Assembly (NCBI GenBank): GCA_013115135.1
Contig: JABANP010000014.1
Coordinates: 62,001 to 126,000, forward strand
Length of the DNA: 64,000 nt
Source of the DNA: Perkinsus olseni
Taxonomy: Eukaryota > Perkinsozoa > Perkinsida > Perkinsidae
Direction: 5' to 3'
Part shown: one piece after another, positions 11,387 to 22,011 of the stretch
Numbering within the stretch: position 1 is the first letter of the stretch
Layout of the letters: the number at the start of each line of letters is the position of its first letter
Notes under the pieces: generated by a model
Database searches by the model: none
Told to the model about the DNA's origin: nothing
Seen by the model: the letters and a program-made list of their open reading frames with translations, nothing else
Made by a program: the position numbers and the translations under genes

Positions 11387-12259
11387 ACTCTTCTGCCTGC
11401 TCTACGTCTTCTAGTGAAGCGGCGAGCCTCCGCTTTCTCCCTGCCTCTGGTGTTGATTGATGGTGGGGCGAACATTGGTAAGTCATCTTCGGCATTCATG
11501 GAAACCTTTGGGGACGTTGCTTATCGGCGTGTTGTTGAGCGGGCTGGTGAGACGATACTCCCCTGTATAGTGTGTCCAAAGGAGCTAGCTGGATGGAATA
11601 CACTGCTGATATCAGTGGAGCCTCACAGTGGTAACTTCAAATATCTTCAAGACACGGCACGGGAGGGCAGGTGGGACCTCGAGGGATGGGTAGGGGTCCG
11701 AGCGGCTCTGTCGGATCGAGACGGCGAGGGGCTCTTCCAACGCAATGCCGAATTGGATGTTGATGAGGTTGGAGTCTTGCTCGAGGATCGAAGTGAAGCC
11801 TCTGATTACCAGAATGTTGATATCGTCCAGACACTCACCCTAGACTCCATCTATCGTAATGAAGTATCTGTACGAGTACCAAATGCTGAAGTCTTCCTCA
11901 TCAAGTTGGACATCGAAGGCCAGGAGCCTCGTGTGCTGCAAGCAGCTCGGTTTATGCTTATGACCCCCGGTAGAGTGAAGTTCATAGTCTTCGAGTATTC
12001 ACGGAATACTTGGCGTACCAGTATCGGTGATACGATATCCTTCATGTGGTCTGTAGGGTACATGTGTTTTCTTATCACTGAGCCAACCCTGTGGCCTATT
12101 GGTGGCCCCTACTGGAATGACGTGTATCAGTCACCTATCTGGAGTAACATACTCTGCGGTCGTCTCACGGATCCTGATCTCGTAGAGCTGTATAATCTGT
12201 ATAATGATAAGCATGAAGCTACTTTTGCTCAGTTTGTGAGAGATATCGTTGATCTGTGA
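11387..12259 (+). CDS. FkbM-family SAM-dependent methyltransferase (separate or fused to exostosin)
   Basis: A single uninterrupted frame encodes an FkbM methyltransferase. Motif I is LVLIDGGANIGKSS near 11451-11485, the acidic motif II is LLISVEPHSGNFKYL near 11600-11645, and the later core is EVFLIKLDIEGQEPRVLQAA near 11890-11945, followed by VFEYSRNTWR. The stop is a TGA at 12257-12259. FkbM enzymes O-methylate sugars or small molecules. No ATG lies upstream of motif I in this frame after the exostosin gene, and the first in-frame ATG falls after motif I. The domain therefore needs an upstream exon, most simply the exostosin gene. A methylated-glycan role is an inference from that linkage. 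Confidence 0.8.
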   Translation, partial: TLLPALRLLVKRRASAFSLPLVLIDGGANIGKSSSAFMETFGDVAYRRVVERAGETILPCIVCPKELAGWNTLLISVEPHSGNFKYLQDTAREGRWDLEGWVGVRAALSDRDGEGLFQRNAELDVDEVGVLLEDRSEASDYQNVDIVQTLTLDSIYRNEVSVRVPNAEVFLIKLDIEGQEPRVLQAARFMLMTPGRVKFIVFEYSRNTWRTSIGDTISFMWSVGYMCFLITEPTLWPIGGPYWNDVYQSPIWSNILCGRLTDPDLVELYNLYNDKHEATFAQFVRDIVDL

Positions 12260-13940
12260 AGTGCTCTGATCTAGTGTTTCCAAGTACGGATACGACAAGA
12301 ACTTTTCGAGATGGACTTTGACTTTGGACTTTTCGAGTCCCGGAGATGATGTTTGTGGTCGACACAATGCGGGATGCGCTAGTGTTTCGTGGTCGTACAC
12401 AGCCCCCGCAGCTGTGGAAGCGGATTCTGCCGGGAGGAAAGGACGTTCCCCAGCTGACGATGACCTCGCCAGCGAGCAACGTTCTTTGGCTAGTCTAACT
12501 AAGCCGTACTGTCGGCGTTGGACTTCAAACTCACACACACGAAGAGAACCTTGACAATATCGAATGCAAAAAACATAAAACCTCAAAATATTGAACGAAG
12601 GACGATAAGTCATCAATACAGTTCATTGCCTTCGCGTGCCAAACCTCGACTCGAACACAAGACACCACAGGATTGGGCTATCATCTTGAATCAGCGGCTC
12701 GATTGAGCAGATATACAGCAATATCCATATACAACCGCCGACCAAGCACGACAGGGCACTATGCCGATATACAACAATGAATCGGACGCTGAACCTGCCC
12801 CGTACAAAGGAGAAAGAAAGAAAAAAAATCGGTGTGTTGGGCACACTCGCCACAGTAACTGGTCTGAGCGTCACAGCATGTGTGGAACTAATGGCCAGGG
12901 CGCGCACAAGAGTCCTGCAATGGGCTGACACCTGCCGCTAGCTGAGACCGACAGAGTTGTGTGCCAAACACAAAATAGGGGACGAGCAAGGTGAGGTAAC
13001 GACTCCGGCTCGAACTGTACCTCCAAGCACACGTGCTTTCCAAGACAATCCCTGAGCCACTACGCCAACTCAACAGCGTTAATGAGGAACAACATGTTAA
13101 CATCATGTGTATGAAGACAGGACGATAGGGTTCCGTATCCACTTTCGATAGGGTGAGACTTGACCATTTGTAATGATATCGTATTGAACGCTGGTAAGAT
13201 TTGGTACTTTCGTGACGGCCCAGAGCTCGGTCCGGCACCCAGCAACACCCTTTGAACGGGGATCTTCAAGTCGGCGATCTTGGAGCGGAGTGTTCGAGAG
13301 GGAGCTGAGAGACAACACATCTCAACAACGGAGTGGACTAGTCTATTTTACTAATAGTGGTGTGTGCATCCCGGAAGGAGATTCTCCGATTTCGGTCGAG
13401 GAAGCCTTCCTGCTCGCTGGGACACTTTCACAGGCTCACATCGAGACCACAGATGATGGAGCGATTTGAGGTCACTGATACACACAAAATTTGGGATGAG
13501 TCGTCTCGTCATGTGCCTACCGTGTGCTCCTGTTGAAGTTAGGCAGACTAGTCGTTGAGCCGCAATATTCGACGAGGTTTCGGGTATCATGACCAGAATT
13601 CTCATAAGATGCGGTTGGGTTCCTGCCCCGGCGCTCCCAGCAGCACACCCCACCACGACAGCGACCTAATCATGAATGCTCCCTTCACGCCACTGATGAC
13701 TGTGGGCGTACCAGGATGCTCTTGGTTGTAAAGTGGCCGACTATAAAAGGCTCTGTTGCTAGAGCCGTATGGGTGTGGCTCTCCTGAATGGCTAGCTAGG
13801 GATATACGGGAGTTGAGAGATCGACGGATCGACATGGGGTTAGGCTGCAAACGCACAGGTCAGAGCGCAACAACACAACAATCCGGCCACTTAGAGGCAA
13901 TGGTGAAATTATGAAGTCTCTTATATGCACTTGATAAAGT
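12260..13940. other. 1.7-kb intergenic region, nothing identified
   Basis: This gap lies between the rightward FkbM gene and the leftward BSD gene, so it holds two 3' ends. Open frames on both strands are short, of mixed composition, and show no family motif or consistent splice signals. No tRNA-like cloverleaf was found. Confidence 0.3.
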
Positions 13941-14790
13941 CTAATCCCAGGCAACTATGTCATCGTCATCATCATCCTCTTCGTAACTGTCGCCTGCTAG
14001 TCGGCCTTCAGGTGAGTTCGTCTCGAGTTCTCGTTGAGGCGTTGGTATGCTTTGCTCATGATGATGATGCTCTTCGATGTCGCTCTCTGTCCCTCCCCGT
14101 TGTTGTTGCTGATCCGAGGGATAACTGGTCGAGTCGAGTTCATGTTGTAACTTGGTAGCGAATCTCCTCCAAAAGCTGTCAACGGCAGTATCGCCTTCAA
14201 TGACTACAAGCAAGAAAAATGCCAACATGCATCGCCCATAACGAGGCTCCTACCAAGCTTTTGGTGCATCTCCTGGACGGTCTGATCACTTTTCCACTCG
14301 TCGATCACTCGCTTACAGTCTCCTTCATCACCAACTTCATAGGGGCCCTCGTCATCTTGCGTGTACGTTGATTCACATCGCGTAAGACTGCGCAACCTCT
14401 GCTTAGTGTCATGTGGAAGGCTGCGGAAAAGAAAAAGAGTCGCCACGACACTGAGAGAGCGTACAGGAGCAGCAATAGGACTTACCAGCTGTATTTCTCA
14501 TTGACACTGAGGACATCAACCGCGTCGGGCTGCGGACACTCCAAGGCTGAGGACGACGAAGTGGAGGCACTGCCCCGCAGCTCTTCTATCTTTTTAGCTA
14601 TCTGAAAGAATGCCGTTCGGCCTCGGTGATGTTGAGTAATCGACAGTGTGACCTGTTGGGTGTAGTCCTTGGTATCATCACTCAATTGACTCACAAACTG
14701 TTGTAGATCCTCGGCTACGTAGGATTCACGGAGCTGCTTAGCCTTCTCTTGAAACCTCGTGTTCAGTGATGAGAAGATACTGCTGCTCAT
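13941..14790 (-). CDS. BSD-domain protein
   Basis: There are three exons: 14486-14790, 14254-14420 and 13941-14203. Introns are 65 and 50 nt with clean gtaag/gtagg donors and tag/cag acceptors, and the split codons restore the frame. The N-terminal part (MSSSIFSSLNTRFQEKAKQL...) is helical. The BSD domain spans the splice sites. Its end is clear from KRVIDEWKSDQTVQEMHQKL followed by DSFWRRFATKLQHEL, which has the diagnostic FW pair. The C-terminus is highly acidic (EEDDDDDDIVAWD). BSD domains occur in TFIIH p62, synapse-associated and other transcription or trafficking proteins. Nothing here says which, so the cellular role is open. The start is 151 bp downstream of the casein kinase 2 beta stop on the same strand. 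Confidence 0.8.
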
Positions 14791-14941
14791 TTTGAGCAAA
14801 ACAAACTTCAAAGACTCGTTGATTAACCCAGCAGAAAACTCGAGATGGAGTATTCGAAAGTGAACGTTCAAGAGACGTGTCCTGAAGACTGGGACATCTC
14901 CTTGTAATCGTAGTAGAGGTGGTGGTGTTGGTATCCGTTGT

Positions 14942-16267
14942 CTACAGTCCTGCAACCCTACGCCCTTCCTCCCCCTCCTGCTGTTGCTGCTGCTCTCGCT
15001 GTTGTTGTCTTTCCTTGTACAACTGCCTGATCATATCTCGTACCGAGTAATGTACTTTGAAGCCGTATACCCTGGGAACGTGCATGCAGCCCAGATGAGA
15101 GTGATGTGGCCTACGTCGGTTCGTACGGCCGTGCGGTAGTTGAGGACTGGAAGTGAGGATACATCATCATGAACATGTGGGCTGCCGAGCTGCCGAAGAA
15201 TGCACCATCGAGAGACGCCAATCTGATGAGGAAGGAATCGGGAAGGTGGTATTGATAGATGCCCTTCACTTAGACTGCTGGGGGGTTGGATAGTATATCT
15301 CATTGCACCGTGGACAATAGAGCTTTACTGTGGAGACTTTAGGCTGGTCACATCCAATAGGGAGTACCTGCATGGACTAGAGCTGACCGAGGGATGAGGG
15401 TCCTTCTACTAACCGCCTGTCTAGCACTCTCACAATCTACATTAGGACACATGCCGTAGGTGAAGGCTGTGAACTTATCGTGCAGAGCTTCAAGACCTCT
15501 ATTGGTGATCAGGAACCTGTCGATGTTGGCGATAGGAGAGTATGAGCAAAAGGCAGGAGGGATACACAATAGCTCACCTAGCCTGTATGAGACCATAGAG
15601 GAGCTTAGTGGAGTTCTCGATGACTGAGGACCTGCTGTCATTGAGCCGGCCAATGTAGCTCCTCTCCTCTGCAGAGATAGGAAGCATGATGATGAGAGCA
15701 GATGATGAGGAGACACTGGGGGAGGTGGAGGTTGGAGCCGGTGTTATCTACCTAGATCTAGTATCGTATTGAGTGCTATATCATAGTAGGGTACGACATC
15801 TCGAAGGTCGGTGAGGTTGAAGGAATCCCGAATATAATCCTCATCAACTTGGATGAAGTATCTATCAATAATCCTCAGCATGATGATGATGCAGATGAAG
15901 TGGCGTAGCTCGAAACATGGCGGCAGCAACGAGTATACTCACTCATTGCCTTTGGCATTACAGAACCACTCAATCCAAGTGATATCCTCCTCTTCCTCTT
16001 CACTGTCATCGGTTAGCTCCTCTGATTCCTAACATCGCGCTACTCTGGTAGCTCCCTCCGCGAGAGACGTACATATTCTGATCCGATGGGTTGTTGGTCG
16101 GCCCCGCCGCCAATGACGTCATCACTATCATTATCGTCCTCAAGCGCGACTGACAAAGCAGCAGCAGTAGCAGAGCGAGGGTGGCCTAAGGTGATAGGCC
16201 TTCTACTTGGAACGTCGCCATCATCATTGTGGTCCCTATTCAGTCTCATGTCGTATGCTCGGTACAT
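14942..16267 (-). CDS. CK2B: Casein kinase II regulatory (beta) subunit
   Basis: This is the regulatory subunit of the tetrameric Ser/Thr kinase CK2. About eight exons rebuild the family almost completely. The acidic segment ends EEDITWIEWFCNAKGNE. It is followed by YFIQVDEDYIRDSFNLTDL, LNTILDL, KLLYGLIQARFLITNRG, the zinc-binding half (FTYGMCPNVDCE ... VLPIGCDQPKVSTVKLYCPRCNEIYYP, with all four Cys), DGAFFGSSAAHMFMMMYPHF and VYGFKVHYSVRDMIRQL. The C-terminus is extended by a Gln/Glu-rich tail. The N-terminus (MYRAYDMRLNRDHNDD...) is longer than in animals. The intron after GSEY (gtacgt donor, 44 nt) was preferred to an apparent 15-nt alternative. The gene is tightly flanked: its ATG is only 21 bp from the stop of the upstream gene. 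Confidence 0.92.
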
Positions 16268-16288
16268 GGAATCATGGATGAATATTTA

Positions 16289-17220
16289 TTAGTACTGTAG
16301 ACGGTCCTCCCACACGGTAATAGTGGTATGTTGAGGAACACAACGACTGGTAATATTAACGGTAGATACCATCGAGATACATCCATGGCATTCACAGAAC
16401 GGGGGGGTCTCGACAGGCTGCAGGATGATGGCTGAGCTGCGGCTCATGAGTCCATCGTCTGACTCAATTCCGCTGCGAGTGATGTGTGGCTGTGCACCAA
16501 ACGAGAGCGTATCGTACATAATGGTCGTCTCGAGAAAGTAGGTCCCGCATAAAAGAGCCTCACTGATTTGTGATGAGCACCAGCATCACTAGACGGGCAA
16601 CTAGGCCTTGAGTATCGGCAAGTACGGGGGAGTATCACTGAAGGGCATATGCCACCTGACGAAGAAGTGATGCTCATACGCATGAGCATGGATACTACCT
16701 GTAGGCTGCAGCTCTTGCTGATGCCTCGGCTCTTGCTGCTAGATTCTCTACTACCACAGCAGATGGGCTGAGGTCGGGGTTATGGGCTAAAGAGAACGTG
16801 GAGGTAAGAGTGTGCCATGAATGGCTACCGGTGTGCAGCACTAGATGCCGACTCAACGCGTGGAGGAATGTTGCGTGCTTAATCAGTTCAAGTAGATCCC
16901 AGTCAGCCGTACCTGTGTTCCAAGCGTCCATGCAGCTCTCAAGGTCATGTTAGTTACCATGAAGGGCCTTCAAAGCCTTCTCATGCATCACAGCAGCATG
17001 CTCAGTAGCCCGAATCGTGTGGGTTGCGGTATGGCTGTGCAGAGTGGCGGCTCTGGTCATATCTAACCTGAAGGCCATACCTTCTCCCCTTTAGCAAAGT
17101 AATACCTGGTAGTGCTATATGATCCAGTATTGGATTGGGTATCGCGGAGTCTGCATTAGGGTCGGGTACGAAGTGATAGAAGCATGTACTAGCAATGTGT
17201 TCGAGCAGTGGCAGGACCAT
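16289..17220 (-). CDS. Unidentified spliced protein
   Basis: Several frames join into a plausible protein. It begins MVLPLLEHIASTCFYHFVP. It continues through a helical, Ala-rich exon (MAFRLDMTRAATLHSHTATH ... HEKALKALH) that splices via gtaact...cacag into GTADWDLLELIKHATFLHAL, and it ends with exons containing ALLCGTYFLETTIMYDTLSFG and PFCECHGCI. The last intron leads to a TAA at 16289-16291. I do not recognise a domain. It lies head-to-tail in a compact minus-strand series, 211 bp after the organellar protein gene and 21 bp before CK2 beta. Exon boundaries near 17100 are uncertain: one reading uses a 25-nt intron. A start at 17344 is also possible. Confidence 0.5.
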
Positions 17221-17430
17221 TCACTGTTCTCGAGGGGTGTAATACATTGTCTACTGATGGCACCCTATTCCAGCCGACCCCTGGCAACTCAATACCACCG
17301 AAGAGCTTATTAAATATCCCAATGAGTGGTAGTAGTAGTATCATCTAAAACTCCTCCCCTGCAGCAAGGCCATAGCCCAGCTGTTTACAATAATAAGTGA
17401 CAATTCTTCGAAAGCACCGTGACGCTTCTC

Positions 17431-18328
17431 CTAGTACTTGCCCTCAGCCTCGAGCTGTGCGGCCTGAGTAAAGCAGTATGAGCTACCGTATGATTGACGA
17501 GGTGTCTTACCAGTTCCCTATCCTTCTCCCGCCTAGCAGCTAGTGCTTCGGCGGCTTCATAATCGTGTGGGAGTTACGCATCCACAGGAAATGAGGATGG
17601 TAAGGCAGCACGTTGGACATGAGATAATACGGACCACGCTCCGCACGACGACGGTCAAGATACCTGTCGAGGAGGTTAAAGGCTTGACGAGTAGAGGGCA
17701 GCGCTACCTGGTGACAGGATTGGTGTTCTCAGCTCTTTCCCTCTCCTTGGTAGCCTCCACCCACTCGGGCGTGTATCGTTTAGGTTTAACACCTATCTGT
17801 CCCATCGTCTGTATGATATGGCCCAGACACAGTACACCAAGCACCACGATTGGGGCACCGACCCAGAAAGGCTTCTCTGCCAGGAATCCCCATCGCCATG
17901 GGAAGTCCTTCGCAAATTCACCGTAGTACCTGTAGTTGGGGATTTACACAGTGAAGGTGAACAGCAGTGACCTACACTGTATGGAACACTCCTGCATTGG
18001 TCATGTACCAATGCTCCCAAGTGTAGCCATGGTCGAATACTGGTTGATGTAGGGGATAGGTCTTGGGAGTACCTATCAGGTACGATAGGGTATCTTTGTT
18101 AGTGGTAGAAGATAGCCTACCATCAGCAAGATACTCTTTGGGTGGTGGGGGAGGGAACTGCATGAACACAGGAGGACCTGACAGGACAGCCCAGTAGTTG
18201 GGAGCATTAGAGCCAACCTGATTGTTACCTCCAATACGGTTCCTTTGCTGCAGCTGTATAAGGCCACCGGCCCTCATTAAGGGGGCCAGCCCCTTGGATA
18301 CTGGCTGCTGTAGCCTGCGGCTCAACAT
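17431..18328 (-). CDS. Predicted mitochondrial single-pass membrane protein, unknown family
   Basis: Exon 1 begins MLSRRLQQPVSKGLAPLMRA, an Arg-rich, acid-free N-terminus typical of a mitochondrial presequence. It continues through a Pro-rich segment (MQFPPPPPKEYL) to VFHT. It splices by a gtaggt donor to YYGEFAKDFPWRWGFLAEKP, one transmembrane helix (APIVVLGVLCLGHIIQTM) and YTPEWVEATKERERAENTNP. After another intron comes YLDRRRAERGPYYLMSNVLP, then a charged helix EALAARREKDREL and a final exon ending AEGKY at 17431. The layout (presequence, one helix, charged tail) fits a small respiratory-chain or ATP-synthase accessory subunit, possibly lineage-specific; this is an inference. The frame is broken at 17555-17577 and is restored by removing a 23-nt GT-AG segment or correcting one base. 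Confidence 0.6.
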
Positions 18329-18543
18329 TATGATATTAAAAAGTAGCTGCCAGTAAACCTAGCCGAAGTCGCATCTGCGTGCGCAATGCGAGTCGGATCG
18401 AATCTTGCGCCATCTTGCTACCCTTACCATTTCTCAACTTTTGATCGCGCCACCAGCGAACACTAACCCATTACCATAACCTTTGGTAAATTGAATAAGC
18501 CTAGCGGCCGGCATAACTCCTTCTCCCCTTATTCAGCTATTTT

Positions 18544-19939
18544 ATGCTTGGCAACGGCTGCGGCGGCTACTCTGATGAAATCCTCTATGATGATAGCGAT
18601 GACGACCCTCGTAAGGCTGATGACGAGTACTACGGCCAAACCTTCGAAGTTGGACGGTTATACTAGTAGTAGAGGAAGAGGTTTAAGGGGATGACTCTTA
18701 TTCTTACTCTATTCAGTAACCAGTCCCAAATCATACCAAAATCATCGCTATCAGCGTCGACCACCCTGACCAGTGATGCTAGGATAGACGTGGACATAGC
18801 GTGCAACGCCTTGACTAAGGCAGATTGCAATGCATACCCTCTGCTGAGGGATGAGGCACGGAATATGTAGGGAAGGAGGGCACCACCATAGTAGAATGAT
18901 GATACGATCATTAAGTATTATCAGGTATCTGACGTTCGTCAAGAACGGCCTCGTAGGGCATAGACCTCGGCCTGTCCTCACATCGATAGCTGTAGTGGTA
19001 TTATCCCTACCTCTGCCGTATTGACCCCTCCTCACAGGTCCTACTGGCCAGTCGGCATCCTGACTTGCAGCACGCAGTACCAGCTATATTGTACGTTGAT
19101 GTAGTGCAGTTTCTGGGCAGTGTGGCGGGCTATAAGAGTATGGACTCATACAAGAAGCCAGCTACTCTTATGAAGATATGTAGGAATACTACTTTATTGC
19201 ACCTGGAGTTGAAGCTAACCCCTCTCAGCTGAGCAGCTGTACGAAGGGAAAGGAGATCCTCCCTGCGAACTTGGATGCCCTTGATAGAAAGGCTGCTAGT
19301 GCGATGTTGCTGTTGGTCACGTTCCTGCTCCGGACCTGGAGCTGTTCGAAGCGGCGAAGCGGCCCCTCGTGTCGATGGGGGATGAGCTTGACGAGCTACC
19401 TGAGAGCAAGAGGTCAGGAGTTGTCGCTGCAGCTGTTATTGATGCATGCAAGGAGTGCCATTGGAAGTATAAGAACAACCAACAGATCATGGCCGAAATA
19501 GGAGCCAATCGGAGCATGCTCTACCGGTAGGTGCAGACAGTAGTCATAGTAGCAGCAGCAACACGCGGGAGAGCTCAGGTACCGGAAGCTGCTCCCAGCA
19601 AAGGAGACGACAGCCAGTGGGGAGGCCTGCTGCTCATCATCGCCATCATTATCATCACCGCAGACGCCTCCAGAGGAGAATAGGAAGCGGAGGTTCAGTG
19701 CCCGAGGTTTTGGCAACAAGTCCATCGAGAAGCGTCGCAAAGCGATGAGTATAGAGTCTGGTGTAGCAGCCCTACAGGGGGATGGGGGCACTCAGGACCT
19801 CACCATCGACCTTGATACTGTATATATTACACCAGACAGCAGTACTATACCCACCACTGCGTTCGCTCCGCCTGCTACTACGGACGCTGATGGTGGCGAT
19901 GGCAAGTTGTCGTTTGACATGGATGATTTCTTCGTGTGA
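18544..19939 (+). CDS. Possible TFIIB/BRF-like cyclin-fold transcription factor
   Basis: A chain of exons runs from an ATG at 18544 (MLGNGCGGYSDEILYDDSDD, acidic) to a TGA at 19937-19939. A middle exon reads YPLLRDEARNMYLTFVKNGL then GHRPRPVLTSIAVVV. Later exons carry KPATLMKICRNTTLLHL, LPANLDALDRKAASAMLLLV and SGVVAAAVIDACKECHWKYK, then IMAEIGANRSMLYRYRKLL. The pattern of two repeats ending in an 'AAA.. .AC' helix and a helix-turn-helix resembles the cyclin repeats of TFIIB. No N-terminal zinc ribbon was found. The tail is Ser/Thr/Asp-rich and ends LSFDMDDFFV, an acidic-aromatic motif that could bind a partner. One junction near 19180-19230 is not resolved in frame. The identity is tentative. 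Confidence 0.4.
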
Positions 19940-20112
19940 TGATGATTATACCTACTTTTTACTATGCCTCTCTCGATGTACCATCCCTGTACGATTTACC
20001 ATACCTATCCCAATTAAAGCTTCCTGCATCGTCATCTCCGGGTTGGGTTCTTCTTCTCCTTCACTGAACCAGTCATCGTCCACTGGATAGTTTTGTCTGC
20101 TGCCCCTTTTGT

Positions 20113-21805
20113 ATGTCGTGCGCCTCAGCATGTGGTTCCTGCGCATACCGTGGGGCATGCAAGATGGCAATGATGTCCACCGCTATAGAGGAGATGCCGC
20201 TCTGCCACTGCATGAAGGCGGCCGCTACTACACTGGCTGGCCGAGTGGTAGTTGGGAGTAATTGTGGTAGTGAGGGCTGTTGTCGGGCTGCCACTGCCGC
20301 CGCCGCGGGCCATGGTCATCGGCCACGCTTTTTCGCTAGCGGTGTGGCTCCTCCTCCCCCATCGTCAGCTGGCAAGTATGCTACTATGGATCCTGCCGCC
20401 TTCAAGGAGCCCGACACAACATCGTCATCGAAGCCTCAGACAGTTACGGACAGTCATGGAGCAGTGCGCATTGCAGGAGTAGGGAGCATTGGCTCGTGGT
20501 CGCTGGCTACCAAGTTGTCGAATTATGTTACTAATAATCTATCTCAACGCCGGTCGATTTCTACCACGACACCAGCCTATGATAGAAGGCAGTACATGAG
20601 TACTGTAGGCGTGGTGGAGGTGGCCAAACCTAAACCATTCGGTGATGATAGACCATCATGGTACATGAGGCAGATGCCATCGGACTTAATACCATTCCGG
20701 TCTCCTAAGGGGCGCGAACTCCTGGCAAAATGCCTACAGGGCCCCTGTGCAGAGAGTTACCTCAGCTTATCACAGCATTTTGTGGGCCAACAAGCCCCAC
20801 CTAACTGCGGTCCCGCCACGCTGGCTATGGTACTGAACAGCCTGGAGATAGATCCAGGACGACGATGGGCAGGACCATGGCGATGGTGGTCGGAGGATAT
20901 GCTGGTCAGCTGCCAGAAGCACACCTATGCTAGTGGTAATACTGGTGTCAATTTTCAACAGTTCGCCATGCTGGCTGAATGCAATGGTGCAAAGGCTAGT
21001 ACCTATTATGGCAGTATAGCTACCACTGATGAGTTCCGTAAAGTCCGTGAAGAGCACTCTTGAGAAGGGCTCTGGCGATCGGCGGCTAGTCGTTAGCTAT
21101 GATAGACAGGTAGTGATAGAACAGTGAGGCGCGACAATGGTGATGTTTATGGTGTCATGCTTAGGTTATGCATCAGACCGGATGTGGACATTATTCCCCA
21201 GTAGCAGCTTACGATGAAGCTAGTGACCTGTGCCTGGTCATGGATGTAGCACGGTTCAAGTACCCTCCTCATTGGGTGCCACTACCACTACTACATAAGG
21301 CCACTACTACCATTGATAACACTACGGGGATGTCGCGTGGGTTCATAGTAGTAGCCAAGGGTGATGGTGCCAAGCATGACCACATGGACCCTGACCCCAC
21401 TGTAGAGAGCTGCAGGTATCTCACAAGGCCGATACCCGACGACTTGGGTGAGTTCTTCACTCATCATCGAGGCCATGCAGCAGTGGCACGGAAGTTCGGT
21501 CATGCTGTGAGAGGCCTCATGGCGTCAGATGCTCGTAATACAGTAGCAGCATTGGAGTCTGTACGGACGGACGCCCCCTCTATGCACGGGTAGGAGGTGC
21601 TGATGCCCCACCCGAGGAGGGCAGTGCGGCTCATGTTTTGTTCAATATCCTCCCGCAGTGGGGCCAGGAGCTCCTCACATTGATGATCGAGACTGAGTAT
21701 ATACCACAGAAGGTCTATGGCTGTACGCCTCTGGTGGCCAGTGTTAGTGAATACGATCATTGTGAACAGGGCACTGCCTGTGCTATGGCCACAGCTGCTG
21801 CATAA
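20113..21805 (+). CDS. PCS: Phytochelatin synthase
   Basis: This is a papain-fold gamma-glutamylcysteine dipeptidyl transpeptidase that makes phytochelatins from glutathione in response to metals. The core begins near 20670 (DLIPFRSPKGRELLAKCL). The nucleophile Cys lies in PPNCGPATLAMVLNSLEIDP (near 20800-20855), followed by GPWRWWSEDMLVSC and GVNFQQFAMLAECNGA. After a good intron (21105 to about 21161) come the catalytic His in TGCGHYSPVAAYD and Asp in LCLVMDVARFKYPPHWVPL. The N-terminus is about 190 residues longer than in plants, low in complexity and Cys-rich; the true start may be further in. A frame break at 21043-21067 is removed by a 25-nt GT-AG segment. The end is either the TAG at 21591-21593 or, after a further splice, the TAA at 21803-21805. 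Confidence 0.87.
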
Positions 21806-22011
21806 TTATACTAGTACCATTCAATCCTTATTAACTCCCTATCCTCTTCCAAGCCGGGAAGTGAGCAAGCTACTGCTTGGCATAGATGAAGAGACTTGTT
21901 ACTATTAACGCCTTGCTCCTGAAGTCTTCTAATCCCGTTGCCAGTGGCTGTTGTTTTGAGTTGCAGTCGTCATCCGAGTGGAAAGGTCCAAGAGAAGGGG
22001 TATACACCTTC

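Noticed and set aside
13740..13752. TATA-like ctataaaagg
   Set aside because: It does not precede a gene in either direction at a plausible distance; both neighbouring genes end towards this region.
16024..16046. Apparent 15-nt intron in CK2 beta
   Set aside because: A 44-nt intron with a gtacgt donor after GSEY gives a better protein and a normal length, so the 15-nt version is unnecessary.
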